Both the position numbers and the translations under genes were made by a program. Of a DNA stretch of 64,000 bases, positions 51,576 to 60,394 are shown in pieces; position 1 is the stretch's first letter; each line of letters starts with the position of its first letter. A model generated the notes under the pieces. It ran no database searches. It saw only the letters and a program-made list of their open reading frames with translations, and was not told where the DNA came from. This DNA is from Rubrivirga sp046845755 (GTDB taxonomy: Bacteria; Bacteroidota; Rhodothermia; Rhodothermales; Rubricoccaceae): the NCBI RefSeq assembly GCF_046845755.1, contig NZ_CP177357.1, positions 620,001 through 684,000 on the forward strand, given 5' to 3'.

Positions 51576-53065
51576 CGCCCCCAGATACGGATTGGGATCT
51601 GGAGAACGCTCCGGTGCCGCGCCCCACGCAGCGCGATGTGGTCAAAGCTCTAGGGTGGGCGGCGGCGCCCAAACTACTAGTTCAGCCGCTGACGTTCGGC
51701 GTCGGAGTCGTGCTGGCTCGTTTGCTGTCCCCGGAGGACTTCGGGTTGGTTGGCATGGTAACTGTACTGTCCGGCTTCTCCCTGATGTTCGTCGACAGCG
51801 GCTTTGCATCCGCGCTGATCCAGCGGGACACAATTACGGACCGGGAAACTTCGTCTGTATTCTGGCTCAATCTGGGTGTGGGTAGCGCGCTGGCGGTGCT
51901 CATCGCCGCGCTGGCTCCGCTCGTAGCGTCGTTCTACAAGGAGCCTGAACTGTTGATGCTAACCCGAGCGGTCGCTCTGCAGTTTGTGCTCAGCGCCCTC
52001 GCCGTAGTGCCGGCAGCACTGCTCCGCCGAGATCTCGCCTTCAAGGCTCTCGGACTCCGAGACGTTGCAGCGGCGGTCGCTGGGGGGGGCGTCGCGGTCG
52101 TGATGGCTCTCTCCGGATACGGCGTCTGGAGTCTGATCGGTCAGATTCTTGTCAACGCACTCGCGACGGCGGTCTTGGTGTGGGCTGCATGCCCGTGGCG
52201 ACCACGATGGACATTCGATTGGGCCGCCGTGCGGGACTTGCTGGGCTTTAGTGGCAACGTACTGGGGTTCAACGTGATCAACTACTGGACTCGTAACGCC
52301 GACTACCTGATCATCGGCCGGGTGATCGGTGCCGCGAGCTTGGGCCTGTACACGCGCGCGTATCAGACCATGATGCTGCCCATCACCCAGTTGACCGGCA
52401 AGTTGTCTAGCGTCCTGTTTCCTGCGATGGCCCGATACCAAGACGATCTACCCCGGCTCAAGCGCGGCTACCTTCGGGCCATAGGGATCACTGGCCTGAT
52501 CACTATCCCACTGATGGTGGGATTGTTCATTCTGGCAGACCCATTCGTCCGAGCCGTCTACACAGACAAATGGGCTGGTGTCGTCCCCATCCTGCAGATC
52601 CTGTGCCTTGTCGGCATCAAGCAACCCCTCGGATCCATCACTGGAGTTTTGTATCTCTCTCAAGGGCGAGCGGACCTGCAGTTCAGGTGGAATCTTGTGA
52701 TCAACGTCTCCGCGGTCGCGGCGTTTGCTATGGGAGCCCAGTGGGGAGTCCTGGGAGTAGCCATCGCTTATGCGATTCACCAATACGTGTTCTGGTATCC
52801 ATCAATTCGGATTCCAGGCGCGCTGATCGGTGTCTCGTTCTATGACTTTGTTCGCTCAATTAGTGGTGTTATAGCTTGTTCGGCGCTGATGGCTACTGCG
52901 ATGCTGGGCGTAGACAGATTTGTCGGCGACTGGTCGAGCCCTTGGATCGCCCTCCTTTCATTGACCGCAGTTGGGGTCGGTGTGTTTGGGTCTGCGGCTG
53001 CTACTTTTCAGCTGAAACCCTATCGCGAAGCGCTCTCGATTTTAAGAGGTCACGTGGTTTCCTAG
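51572..53065 (+). CDS. wzx: Wzx-type polysaccharide flippase (MOP superfamily)
   Basis: The 497-aa inner-membrane protein has about fourteen hydrophobic helices. It has the family opening with LTFGVGVVLARLLSPEDFGL, the GFASALIQRDTITDRETSSV loop, and YWTRNADYLIIGRVIGAASL typical of WzxC/lipopolysaccharide-type flippases. It moves undecaprenyl-linked oligosaccharide units across the membrane. GTG 51572 overlaps the sulfotransferase stop. A G8 run (52082-52089) lies in the coding sequence; the 3' quarter is AT-richer. Decayed methyltransferase sequence follows. Confidence 0.92.
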   Translation: MTPPDTDWDLENAPVPRPTQRDVVKALGWAAAPKLLVQPLTFGVGVVLARLLSPEDFGLVGMVTVLSGFSLMFVDSGFASALIQRDTITDRETSSVFWLNLGVGSALAVLIAALAPLVASFYKEPELLMLTRAVALQFVLSALAVVPAALLRRDLAFKALGLRDVAAAVAGGGVAVVMALSGYGVWSLIGQILVNALATAVLVWAACPWRPRWTFDWAAVRDLLGFSGNVLGFNVINYWTRNADYLIIGRVIGAASLGLYTRAYQTMMLPITQLTGKLSSVLFPAMARYQDDLPRLKRGYLRAIGITGLITIPLMVGLFILADPFVRAVYTDKWAGVVPILQILCLVGIKQPLGSITGVLYLSQGRADLQFRWNLVINVSAVAAFAMGAQWGVLGVAIAYAIHQYVFWYPSIRIPGALIGVSFYDFVRSISGVIACSALMATAMLGVDRFVGDWSSPWIALLSLTAVGVGVFGSAAATFQLKPYREALSILRGHVVS

Positions 53066-53107
53066 TAAGATTTAAATCATAAATCATGAGTCGTTGAAAA
53101 GTGACTT

Positions 53108-53877
53108 GTGTTTAGTATCGTGAGCTATAGAAGTCTGTCCTGCCTTATATTGATCAATAATTACAATGTGCAGTGGGCGCGCGGCAAGTACGTCGAGACG
53201 CCCCGCGGCTTTCGCGCCGACACCGACCACGTCCGCGTCCGCTCGCGGATGATGGGGGACCTGAGCGGGGAGGCCCACAGCGACGTGCTCCGGGGGCCCG
53301 CCCTCGGGATGCTGGCTGGGCTGGGTTGCGGCAATGTGCCGCGTTACCAAGTACACCAACCCCATGTCGCCAACATCGTTTGCACCAGCTTGCCCGCGGG
53401 CGCGCACGGCACCGCGCACCTCGGCGTTCAGGACGAGGTCAACCGAGGCACCCCTTGGACGACGCCTGGGTGGACGCGCTCCTGGCGATCGACGTGCTGG
53501 AGCACCAGTGCGATCCAGGGCGGTTTTTCAGCGCGACGGCGCGCGTGCTCCGCTCCGGCGGGACGATGATCCCGGGCGTGCCGTTCCTGTACTGGATCCA
53601 TGAGACGCCCCGCGACCATCACCGCCACACGCGCTTCAACTCGGACAAGTGGAGTGCCGACCACGTCCTGAGGATGGTGAGACTGTCGGAGTACGGCGGT
53701 CCGGTCGCCGTGCTGTTCGACCTAGTCGGCAAAACGATCCCCGCAGGCCCGGCTACGCATGCCCTCCGGAGCCTCGCGCGGCGCACGATCCGGTGGGCAC
53801 CGGTCCGCCGCGTCGACAGTTTGCGAAGTGCGACGTACCCCCCGGGGTACGGCCTCGTCGCGCGAAAGCCTTCCTGA
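53108..53877 (+). pseudogene. Decayed SAM-dependent methyltransferase (frameshifted, N-terminus replaced)
   Basis: From about 53166 one frame gives recognisable methyltransferase sequence (GKYVETPRGFRADTDHVRVR, LGCGNVPRYQVHQPH). Near 53455-53465 the meaning moves to another frame (DAWVDALLAIDVLEHQCDPG, RVLRSGGTMIPGVPFLYWIH, DHHRHTRFNSDKWSADHV) and runs to TGA 53875-53877. The first motif is damaged (GLGCGN where VLDLGCGN is usual) and the 5' end is AT-rich DNA with no plausible start, so this is a remnant. The type 11 methyltransferase family is clear; function is presumably lost. The next gene's ATG overlaps its stop by one base. Confidence 0.8.
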
Positions 53878-55052
53878 TGCTACCGGTCGTCCACAGTACG
53901 CCCGTCTGGCTGCCGCTGACCCAGCTCTGGATGCACCAGCTGGTGGCCGGGACGGAGGGGCTCGGGCCAGGCCCGATCTCCACCACCGTCGTCTGCGAGC
54001 AGACGCGCGACCTCGACCGGTTCCCGGTCGCCGACCTGCGCGTCGCGCCGCCGGACGGCGCCGGGGGGCGGCTGCTGCGCCGCGCCCGCCTGCGTCGCTC
54101 GCCGCCCCTCCTGGCTCAGACGCTCCGCCAGCGGGCCGCTGAGACGGGAACACCGGCCCTGCTGCACTCCCACTTCGGCGATGTCGGCTGGACCAACCGT
54201 GCCGCCGCCCGTCGTGCGGGGTCGCCCCACGTGGTGTCCTTCTATGGGATGGACGCCTCGCTGCTGGTGCGGAAGAACCCGCGCTGGCGCCGCCGCTACC
54301 CCGAGCTGTTCGCGAGCGCGGCGCGGGTGGTGGTCGAGGGGCCGGCGATGGGCGGGACGCTGGAAGCGCTGGGGTGCCCGGCCGACAAGCTGGCCGTGAT
54401 CCGGATCGGCATCGATACGGCGGCGGTGCCCTTCGAGCCTCGAAGCCGCGCGGCCGGCGAGCCGCTGCGCGTGCTGCTGGCGGCCAGCTTCCGCGAGAAG
54501 AAGGGCTTCCCCGACGCCGTCCGCGCGCTGGGCCTCGTGGCGCGCGAGACGCCGGTCGCGCTCACCATCATCGGCGACGCCAGCCGCGACGCCGCCAGCG
54601 ACCGCGAGAAGCGGGAGATCCTGACGGCCCTCGACGAGACCGGGCTCCGCGCGCACACGCGCCTGCTCGGTTACCAGCCGCACGCCACGCTCCGCGCCGA
54701 GGCCTACCGCCACCACGTCGTGCTCCAGCCCAGCCGCGTCGCGGCCGACGGCGACTCCGAGGGGGGCTCGCCGGTCGCGCTGACCGAGCTGGTGGCGACG
54801 GGGCTGATCGGCGTCGGCACGCGCCACTGCGACATCCCGGAGCTGCTCATCCACGGCGAGACGGGCCGCCTCGCGGATGAGGGCGACGTGGAGGGGCTCG
54901 CCCGCGAGCTCCGCTGGGTGGCGGACCACCCCGACGCCTGGGGCGGCCTCGCCCGTGCCGCTCGCCACCGCGTCGAGGCCGAGTACGACCTCGCTGTGCA
55001 ATGCGCACGAATGGCCTCCCTGTACCACGATGTCGCACGGGCGGCCACCTAG
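53877..55052 (+). CDS. Glycosyltransferase family 4
   Basis: The 391-aa enzyme has the GT-B fold of GT4. N-terminal marks include HSHFGDVGWTNRAAARRAG and VSFYGMDASLLVRKNP. The C-terminal nucleotide-sugar part has AVIRIGIDTAAVPFEP, LLAASFREKKGFPDAVRALG and QPSRVAADGDSEGGSPVAL with the E-x7-E-type donor-binding segment, followed by HCDIPELLIHGETGRL. It adds a sugar to the growing repeat unit; donor and linkage are not predictable. ATG 53877 overlaps the stop of the methyltransferase remnant. Confidence 0.92.
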   Translation: MLPVVHSTPVWLPLTQLWMHQLVAGTEGLGPGPISTTVVCEQTRDLDRFPVADLRVAPPDGAGGRLLRRARLRRSPPLLAQTLRQRAAETGTPALLHSHFGDVGWTNRAAARRAGSPHVVSFYGMDASLLVRKNPRWRRRYPELFASAARVVVEGPAMGGTLEALGCPADKLAVIRIGIDTAAVPFEPRSRAAGEPLRVLLAASFREKKGFPDAVRALGLVARETPVALTIIGDASRDAASDREKREILTALDETGLRAHTRLLGYQPHATLRAEAYRHHVVLQPSRVAADGDSEGGSPVALTELVATGLIGVGTRHCDIPELLIHGETGRLADEGDVEGLARELRWVADHPDAWGGLARAARHRVEAEYDLAVQCARMASLYHDVARAAT

Positions 55053-55060
55053 CTTCAGAG

Positions 55061-56017
55061 ATGTCCTCGCTCCCCCTTCCCATCCGCGTCCGTCGGCGAC
55101 TCGCCAAGGGTGTATTCGACGCCGCAGGCCGCGCGCTACCCCTTGTTCGCCAGTTCGACCCGCTGGAGAACCTGATCCTGTGCAGCGACCCCCGGGGCGG
55201 GAGCACCTGGCTGGGCGAGGTGATCGGGTGCGTGCCGGGGACGGCGACGCTGTGGGAGCCGCTTGACATCGCCGCCGTGCCCCGCGCCGCGGCCCTGGGC
55301 TTCGGCTGGCGCCAGCATGTCGACGAGGCGGACGACTGGCCCAGTGCGGAACAGTTCTTCGGCGACGTGTTCGCGGGCCGTGTGCTCAACGGCTGGACGT
55401 TGCGCGCGACGACGCCCGTCGAGTGGCTCCGCGCCGAGCGGATGGTGGTCAAGTTCTGCCGCGCGACGGCGCTCTTGCCCTGGCTGACCCGGCGGTTCGC
55501 GTTCCGCTACCGGCCCGTCCACCTGGTCCGCCACCCGTTTGCCGTCGTGGCGTCGCAGCTGGCCTACGGCGCCTGGGACGCGCCGTTCACCGGCTTCGAG
55601 CAGCCCGTCGGCCCCCACACGGCGCTCTGGGATGCCCACGCCGACTATCTCGCGACGCTGACCACGCAGGCCGAGGCGCTCACGGCCACCTGGGCGCTCA
55701 CGAACGGCGTGGCGCTCGGCCATCCCCGCGCCGGGACCGACTGGACGACGGTCCACTACGAGCGGCTGGTGATGGACCCCGAGCCCGAGATCGCGCGCGT
55801 CTTCGACGCCTGGGACCTGCCCGTCCCTGCCGCCGCCGCCGAGCAGGTCCACCGGGCGAGCGCGACGACCAAGACGGCCACCTTCCAGCAAGGGCCGCAG
55901 GCCCAGCTCGCCAAGTGGCAGCGCCACCTCGATCCGGCCGATCAGGACCGGATGATGGCTGTCCTCGACCACTTCGGCGTGACGATCTACGGCCGCGACG
56001 TGCTCCCGACGCTGTGA
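55061..56017 (+). CDS. Sulfotransferase-family protein (second in the locus)
   Basis: The 318-aa protein carries the PAPS loop LCSDPRGGSTWLGEVIG and the 3'-phosphate-binding HLVRHPFAVVASQLAYG. A conserved downstream VHYERLVMDPEPEIARVFDAW follows, all standard for carbohydrate-type sulfotransferases. Together with the protein at 50649 it suggests that the polymer is sulfated at two positions. Unlike the first, its composition matches the host. The start of the next gene overlaps its stop (GTGA). Confidence 0.85.
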   Translation: MSSLPLPIRVRRRLAKGVFDAAGRALPLVRQFDPLENLILCSDPRGGSTWLGEVIGCVPGTATLWEPLDIAAVPRAAALGFGWRQHVDEADDWPSAEQFFGDVFAGRVLNGWTLRATTPVEWLRAERMVVKFCRATALLPWLTRRFAFRYRPVHLVRHPFAVVASQLAYGAWDAPFTGFEQPVGPHTALWDAHADYLATLTTQAEALTATWALTNGVALGHPRAGTDWTTVHYERLVMDPEPEIARVFDAWDLPVPAAAAEQVHRASATTKTATFQQGPQAQLAKWQRHLDPADQDRMMAVLDHFGVTIYGRDVLPTL

Positions 56018-57423
56018 CCCGTCGACCGATCCGCGTGGCGCACTGCCTGGAGGAGCTGTACTCGGGCGGCGTCGAGCAGCGGCGGCTCCACCTCGCGCGG
56101 CACCTCCCGTCCGACGAGTTCCGCCAGCTGGTGATCTGCACCGAGGCCAAGGGGCCCATCGCAGACGACATCCGGGCGGCGGGCGCCGAGATCGTCGAGA
56201 CGGGGCCGGTTCGGAGCTTGCTCGACCCGGCACGCTACCGTCGCGTCGCGGCCGCGCTGGCCGGTGCGCTGCGCGCTCTCGCCCACGCCCCGGCACGCCG
56301 ACGGCCGCTCGGCGAGGCCGGGCGCGCCCGCGCCGACGCACTGTTCTCGGCCGAGCGGTACGCACAGGATGTCGCCGGCCTCTACCGAGAGCTCATCGCC
56401 GAGGGCGGCCCCCTGCAGGGGGGGGCACCGGCCCCGCGCGCGCGGCCCTCGTGGATGCCCTCGCCTTCCGTCCCCGGACTCGTGAGCGTCATCGTGCCGC
56501 TCTACAACCGGGCGGACTTGATCCGGTCGGCGGTCGAGTCGGTCCGGCGCCAGCCGTATCGCCCGGTCGAACTGATCGTCGTCGACGACGGTTCGACGGA
56601 CGACGGCGCCGACCGCGTCGAGGCGTGGGCCGTGGACGTGACCTCGCCCTCGTTTGACGTCCAGGTGATCCGCCAGGCCAACGGTGGGGCCCCGACGGCC
56701 CGAAACGCAGGCCTCCAGGCCTCACAGGGGGAGTTCATCCAGTTCCTCGACTCCGACGACCTGCTGACCCCGGCCAAGCTGCCCGCGCAGGTCGAGGCGC
56801 TCCGTACCGACCCGGCCCTGGATTACGTCTGGTCGCATTCCACGCATCAGCCGACCCCTGAGATGCCGTCGGCAGGGCTCGCCGGTCCGGGCGCCGCCGC
56901 CGAGGTGTTCCGTGGAGACGGCCGCGTGGCCGCGCCTATGCAAGTGGTGCATGGGCTCTACCGCCGCCACGTCTGCGCCGCGGTGGGGCCATGGACGCCG
57001 GGCCTGCCGCGGTACCAGGACTGGGAGTACAACGTCCGCGCGCTCTCAGTATGCCGCGCTGTCGCGTGCGTCGATGTGCTGGGCTACATCGTCGTGGAAC
57101 ACGACCGGGGCCGGATCAGCACGACCAGTCGCCGGACTTACGCCGCCCAGATCCGCCGGGCCGTCCAGTCGCTCGACACCTACCGAGACCGGCTGGACCC
57201 GTACCTCTGGCGCTACCTCTCGGCGCAGGCGCTCTCGGGGGCGGCCATGCTGCTCGCCCTCGAAGGCGACTACGTGGGCGCGCGTACGGCTGCCCGCCAC
57301 GCGGCCCGACGCGCGCCCGTGTCCTCCTTCAAGCTCAAGGCACAGGGATTCGCGGCTCTAGCGGCCATGGCCCCCTCCGCGGCCCGGTACATCGCCCGCC
57401 GTCTCTCCTCCGTTCGGACCTGA
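56014..57423 (+). CDS. GT4 remnant fused in frame to a GT2 glycosyltransferase
   Basis: Residues 1-88 are the N-terminal part of a GT4 enzyme (AHCLEELYSGGVEQRRLHL, ARYRRVAAALAGALR). Residues about 89-135 are the extreme C-terminus of such an enzyme (RPLGEAGRARADALFSAERY, DVAGLYREL). The 230-260 residues in between, with the donor site, are missing. After a Pro-rich linker coded across a G8 run (56418-56425), an intact GT2 domain follows: VSVIVPLYNRADLIRSAVES, VELIVVDDGSTDDG, NGGAPTARNAGLQAS and FIQFLDSDDLL (DxD). GT2 function is probably intact; translation may also start at ATG 56455 (322 aa). The fusion looks like an in-frame deletion. Confidence 0.85.
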   Translation: MTRRPIRVAHCLEELYSGGVEQRRLHLARHLPSDEFRQLVICTEAKGPIADDIRAAGAEIVETGPVRSLLDPARYRRVAAALAGALRALAHAPARRRPLGEAGRARADALFSAERYAQDVAGLYRELIAEGGPLQGGAPAPRARPSWMPSPSVPGLVSVIVPLYNRADLIRSAVESVRRQPYRPVELIVVDDGSTDDGADRVEAWAVDVTSPSFDVQVIRQANGGAPTARNAGLQASQGEFIQFLDSDDLLTPAKLPAQVEALRTDPALDYVWSHSTHQPTPEMPSAGLAGPGAAAEVFRGDGRVAAPMQVVHGLYRRHVCAAVGPWTPGLPRYQDWEYNVRALSVCRAVACVDVLGYIVVEHDRGRISTTSRRTYAAQIRRAVQSLDTYRDRLDPYLWRYLSAQALSGAAMLLALEGDYVGARTAARHAARRAPVSSFKLKAQGFAALAAMAPSAARYIARRLSSVRT

Positions 57424-57426
57424 CTC

Positions 57427-58641
57427 ATGCGCATCCTCTTCGTCTCCTGGGACGGTCCCGGCACCGACTACATGACGGGGCTGTTCCTGCCGATCTACAA
57501 CCGCCTCCAACTTGAAGAGGGTCACGAGTTTCACGTCCTCCAGTTCACATGGGACACGCCAGAGAGAACGCACAAGGTCGCCGAGACCGCCCGCGCGATG
57601 CAGATCAGGTACCGGGCCGTCGAGGCGTGGCGGCGACCTGTCTACCCGGCCACGGCCGCGACCATCGCCAACGGCGTCCGCGAGGTGGCCCGCTACGCGC
57701 GTGAGCACCAGATCGACGTGCTGATGCCGCGCAGCGTCATCCCGGCCACGATGTGTCTGGCGGCCCGCCCGTTCCTCCCCGGCACCCGGATGGTCTACGA
57801 CGCCGACGGGCTGGCGGAGGAGGAGCGCGTCGGCGTCGGGCGAATGCGCCACGGCGGCTGGCAGTTCAAGCTGGTGCGCGCCGTCGGGGAACGGGCCGTC
57901 CGAGCCTCTGCCGCCGTGGTGACACGGACGGAGTGGGCGCGGGAGGACCTCGCGCACCGGGCGGGCGTCTCGCCCGAGCGCCTGTTCGTGGTCACCAACG
58001 GCCGTGACCCGTCGGTCTACACGCCCGGGACGCCCGAGCGCCGCGCGGCCCTGCGGGCGGAGTATGGGATCGGCGACGACGCGCCACTGCTGATCTATGT
58101 GGGGTCGATGGGCGGGAATTATCGCCCGGATCTGGTCTCCGGCTTCGCCCGCTACGCGCTGCGCCAGCAGCCGGACCTCCACGTGATTGCGCTCACGCCC
58201 CAGAGCGACGTCCTCCGCGACGCGGTCGGGGAGGACACCTACTCCGGCCGGCTCCACATCACGACCGTCGGGCTCGACGAGGTGGCCGCCCACGTCGCCG
58301 CGGCCGACCTGGGGCTCGGGTTCCTCGCCGACCGCCGCGCGACGCGCGCGCGGAGCCTGGTCAAGGTGGGGGAGTATCTCCTGTGTGGAACGCCCGTCGC
58401 GGCGACCGTCGCAGTGACGGAGGGGAGCGGGCCGCTGGCGGGGGCCGGGGTCGGGACGGTTCTCGACGACACGGCGGCCGGCCTGACCGACGAGTACGAC
58501 CGCATCCTGTCCTGGGTGCTCGAGGACGTGATCCCCAACCGGGAGCACTACCGGGATGCATGTCGGCGAGCCGGCGTCGAGCGGTTCACCCTCGCGAAGT
58601 CGGCCGAGCAGTACGCCGCCGCGCTCCGCTACGCATCCTGA
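57427..58641 (+). CDS. Glycosyltransferase family 4
   Basis: A 404-aa GT-B enzyme: N-terminal RILFVSWDGPGTDYMTGLFL, middle VYDADGLAEEERVGVGRM, then VVTNGRDPSVYTPGTPERRA, LIYVGSMGGNYRPDLV and the donor-site SLVKVGEYLLCGTPVAAT. It is 3 bp after the preceding gene and is followed by a strong terminator-like hairpin (58693), so it may close a transcription segment. Donor and acceptor are unknown. Confidence 0.9.
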   Translation: MRILFVSWDGPGTDYMTGLFLPIYNRLQLEEGHEFHVLQFTWDTPERTHKVAETARAMQIRYRAVEAWRRPVYPATAATIANGVREVARYAREHQIDVLMPRSVIPATMCLAARPFLPGTRMVYDADGLAEEERVGVGRMRHGGWQFKLVRAVGERAVRASAAVVTRTEWAREDLAHRAGVSPERLFVVTNGRDPSVYTPGTPERRAALRAEYGIGDDAPLLIYVGSMGGNYRPDLVSGFARYALRQQPDLHVIALTPQSDVLRDAVGEDTYSGRLHITTVGLDEVAAHVAAADLGLGFLADRRATRARSLVKVGEYLLCGTPVAATVAVTEGSGPLAGAGVGTVLDDTAAGLTDEYDRILSWVLEDVIPNREHYRDACRRAGVERFTLAKSAEQYAAALRYAS

Positions 58642-58692
58642 GGGTGCGACGGGGGGCTTGTGCCTCGGGGATCGGTCGGGCAAAAAACGAAA

Positions 58693-58729
58693 GACGCGGC
58701 GCGCACCCCGACTCCGCGTCCATCTTTTT
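58693..58729 (+). terminator. Rho-independent terminator-like hairpin
   Basis: GACGCGG (58693-58699) pairs with CCGCGTC (58714-58720), followed by CATCTTTTT. A run of six A on the 5' side (58682-58687) would make it bidirectional. It lies 51 nt after the GT4 stop codon. A second palindrome (CCCCCCCTGAGGGGGA) follows near 58766. Confidence 0.6.
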
Positions 58730-58893
58730 CCTCTCCGGGGACGGTAGGCGACGGCTTTTTGCAGTCGGATTGCCCCCCCTGAGGGGGATCCCGCGCAGCA
58801 CGAGGGGGTGTTGGAGTCGTTTGGAACTGCCGCAAGCCCCCCGTCGGCTTCGCCGCCATCTTCCCCGGACGGGGTGTCTCCACCCGTCACCGC

Positions 58894-60312
58894 ATGTTCA
58901 ACCCTCGCGACATGGACCTCGTCAAGCTCTACGGCCGACTGCCCCTGGCCTTCAAGCGCGCTGCGACGGCAGCCCGGGGGGCGCACTTCGCCCGGCTCCG
59001 CTACGGCTCCGAGTACCGCCGCACGCTCGTCATGCTGCGCGAGTCCGAAGGCTGGGCGCCCGACACGATGGCCGCGTGGCAGCGCGCCCGCCTCGGCGCG
59101 GTGCTGGCTGAGGCCGTACGCACGACCGACCGCTATGCCGGGCTCGATCCCGAGGCCGTCGCGCATGCCGTGCGGACGCTCGACCTGTCGGGCCTGCCGC
59201 TGCTCGACAAGGCGACCTACAAGTTGGAGCAGCCGTCGTTCGTCAACCGCGAGCGCCGGTCGGTCTTCGTGTCCAAGACGAGCGGCACGACGGGCAGCCC
59301 GATGGTGGTCCTCTACGACCGCGCGTCCGTCCAGCAGCGCGTTGCCTTCGTGGACCGCCAGCGCGAGTGGGCCGGCGGCGACGCTCGGGGGCGCTCCGTC
59401 CGCCTCTCCGGCCACCATCTCGTCGACCCGACGCGCCAGCGCCCGCCCTTCTGGATGGTCAACCCGGCCGAGCGGCAACTCTTGCTCTCGACCTACCACC
59501 TCGGCCCGGTTCATCTTCCGGCGATCATGGATCGGCTGGAGCGGTACGCGCCGCAGTTTGTCGACGGCTACCCGTCGTCGGTGCGGATGCTCGCCCGGGG
59601 CGCGGCCGCGCTGGGTCGGCGGCTGCCCTCGCTCCGCGCCGTCATCACGACCGCCGAGGCGCTCGACCCGGACGCCCGCGCGGAGATCAGCGACGCCTTC
59701 GGGGTGCCCGTCCTGGATTACTACTCGGCCAGCGAGGGCGTGCCGCTGATCCAGGAGTGTGTCGAGGGGCGCTACCACCTCCGGCCGGAGTCGGGCGTCT
59801 TCGAGTTCCACCGCTCCGACGGGACGCCCGCCGGGCCTGGCGAGCGCGCCGAACTGGTGACGACCAGCTTTACCCAGATGATGATGCCCCAGGTGCGGTA
59901 CCGTTCGGGCGACTACGTGGTCCTGGACGACGACCCGCTGGCGCCGTGCGCGTGTGGCTGCCGGCACCCGACCGTCGCCGGGGTCGACGGCCGCCGGGAG
60001 GACCTCGCGCTGGCGCCCGACGGCCGGTGGATCGGGCTCCTCAACCACCGGACCCTGAAGACGTTCGAGTCCATCCTGGGCTCGCAGGTGGTCCAGACGG
60101 CGCCGGATGCCTTTACGCTGCGGCTGGTCCCGGGCCCGGCGTTCGATCTCGACGCGCTCCGGCCTCAGATCGCGGCCAAGTTCACCGCCGCGCTCGGGCA
60201 GCCGGTGACGCTCGACTACGACTTGGTGGAGGCGCTGCCCCGTGGGGCCAACGGCAAGTTCCGATCGGTGATTCGCGCCTTCGAGGTTGAGGCGCCCGGC
60301 GCGGACGTCTAG
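58894..60312 (+). CDS. CapK/phenylacetate-CoA ligase-like adenylate-forming enzyme
   Basis: The 472-aa protein belongs to the PaaK/CapK branch of AMP-forming enzymes. It has the ATP-binding FVSKTSGTTGSPMVVLYD, the later VLDYYSASEGVPLIQE (A5-like motif), YRSGDYVVLDD and the C-terminal PRGANGKFRSVIR with the catalytic Lys. CapK-like proteins occur in many capsule and LPS loci, where they are thought to activate a carboxylate for attachment to the polymer; the substrate is unknown. ATG 58894 starts after the terminator hairpin region, so a promoter is expected in 58730-58890. Confidence 0.88.
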   Translation: MFNPRDMDLVKLYGRLPLAFKRAATAARGAHFARLRYGSEYRRTLVMLRESEGWAPDTMAAWQRARLGAVLAEAVRTTDRYAGLDPEAVAHAVRTLDLSGLPLLDKATYKLEQPSFVNRERRSVFVSKTSGTTGSPMVVLYDRASVQQRVAFVDRQREWAGGDARGRSVRLSGHHLVDPTRQRPPFWMVNPAERQLLLSTYHLGPVHLPAIMDRLERYAPQFVDGYPSSVRMLARGAAALGRRLPSLRAVITTAEALDPDARAEISDAFGVPVLDYYSASEGVPLIQECVEGRYHLRPESGVFEFHRSDGTPAGPGERAELVTTSFTQMMMPQVRYRSGDYVVLDDDPLAPCACGCRHPTVAGVDGRREDLALAPDGRWIGLLNHRTLKTFESILGSQVVQTAPDAFTLRLVPGPAFDLDALRPQIAAKFTAALGQPVTLDYDLVEALPRGANGKFRSVIRAFEVEAPGADV

Positions 60313-60394
60313 CCGCCCGGTGAAGACGCGCAGCGGTGGCGCCAGCTACTGCCCGCCCGACCCATCTTGCCCGCCGACTCCTCTCCTCAACGCT

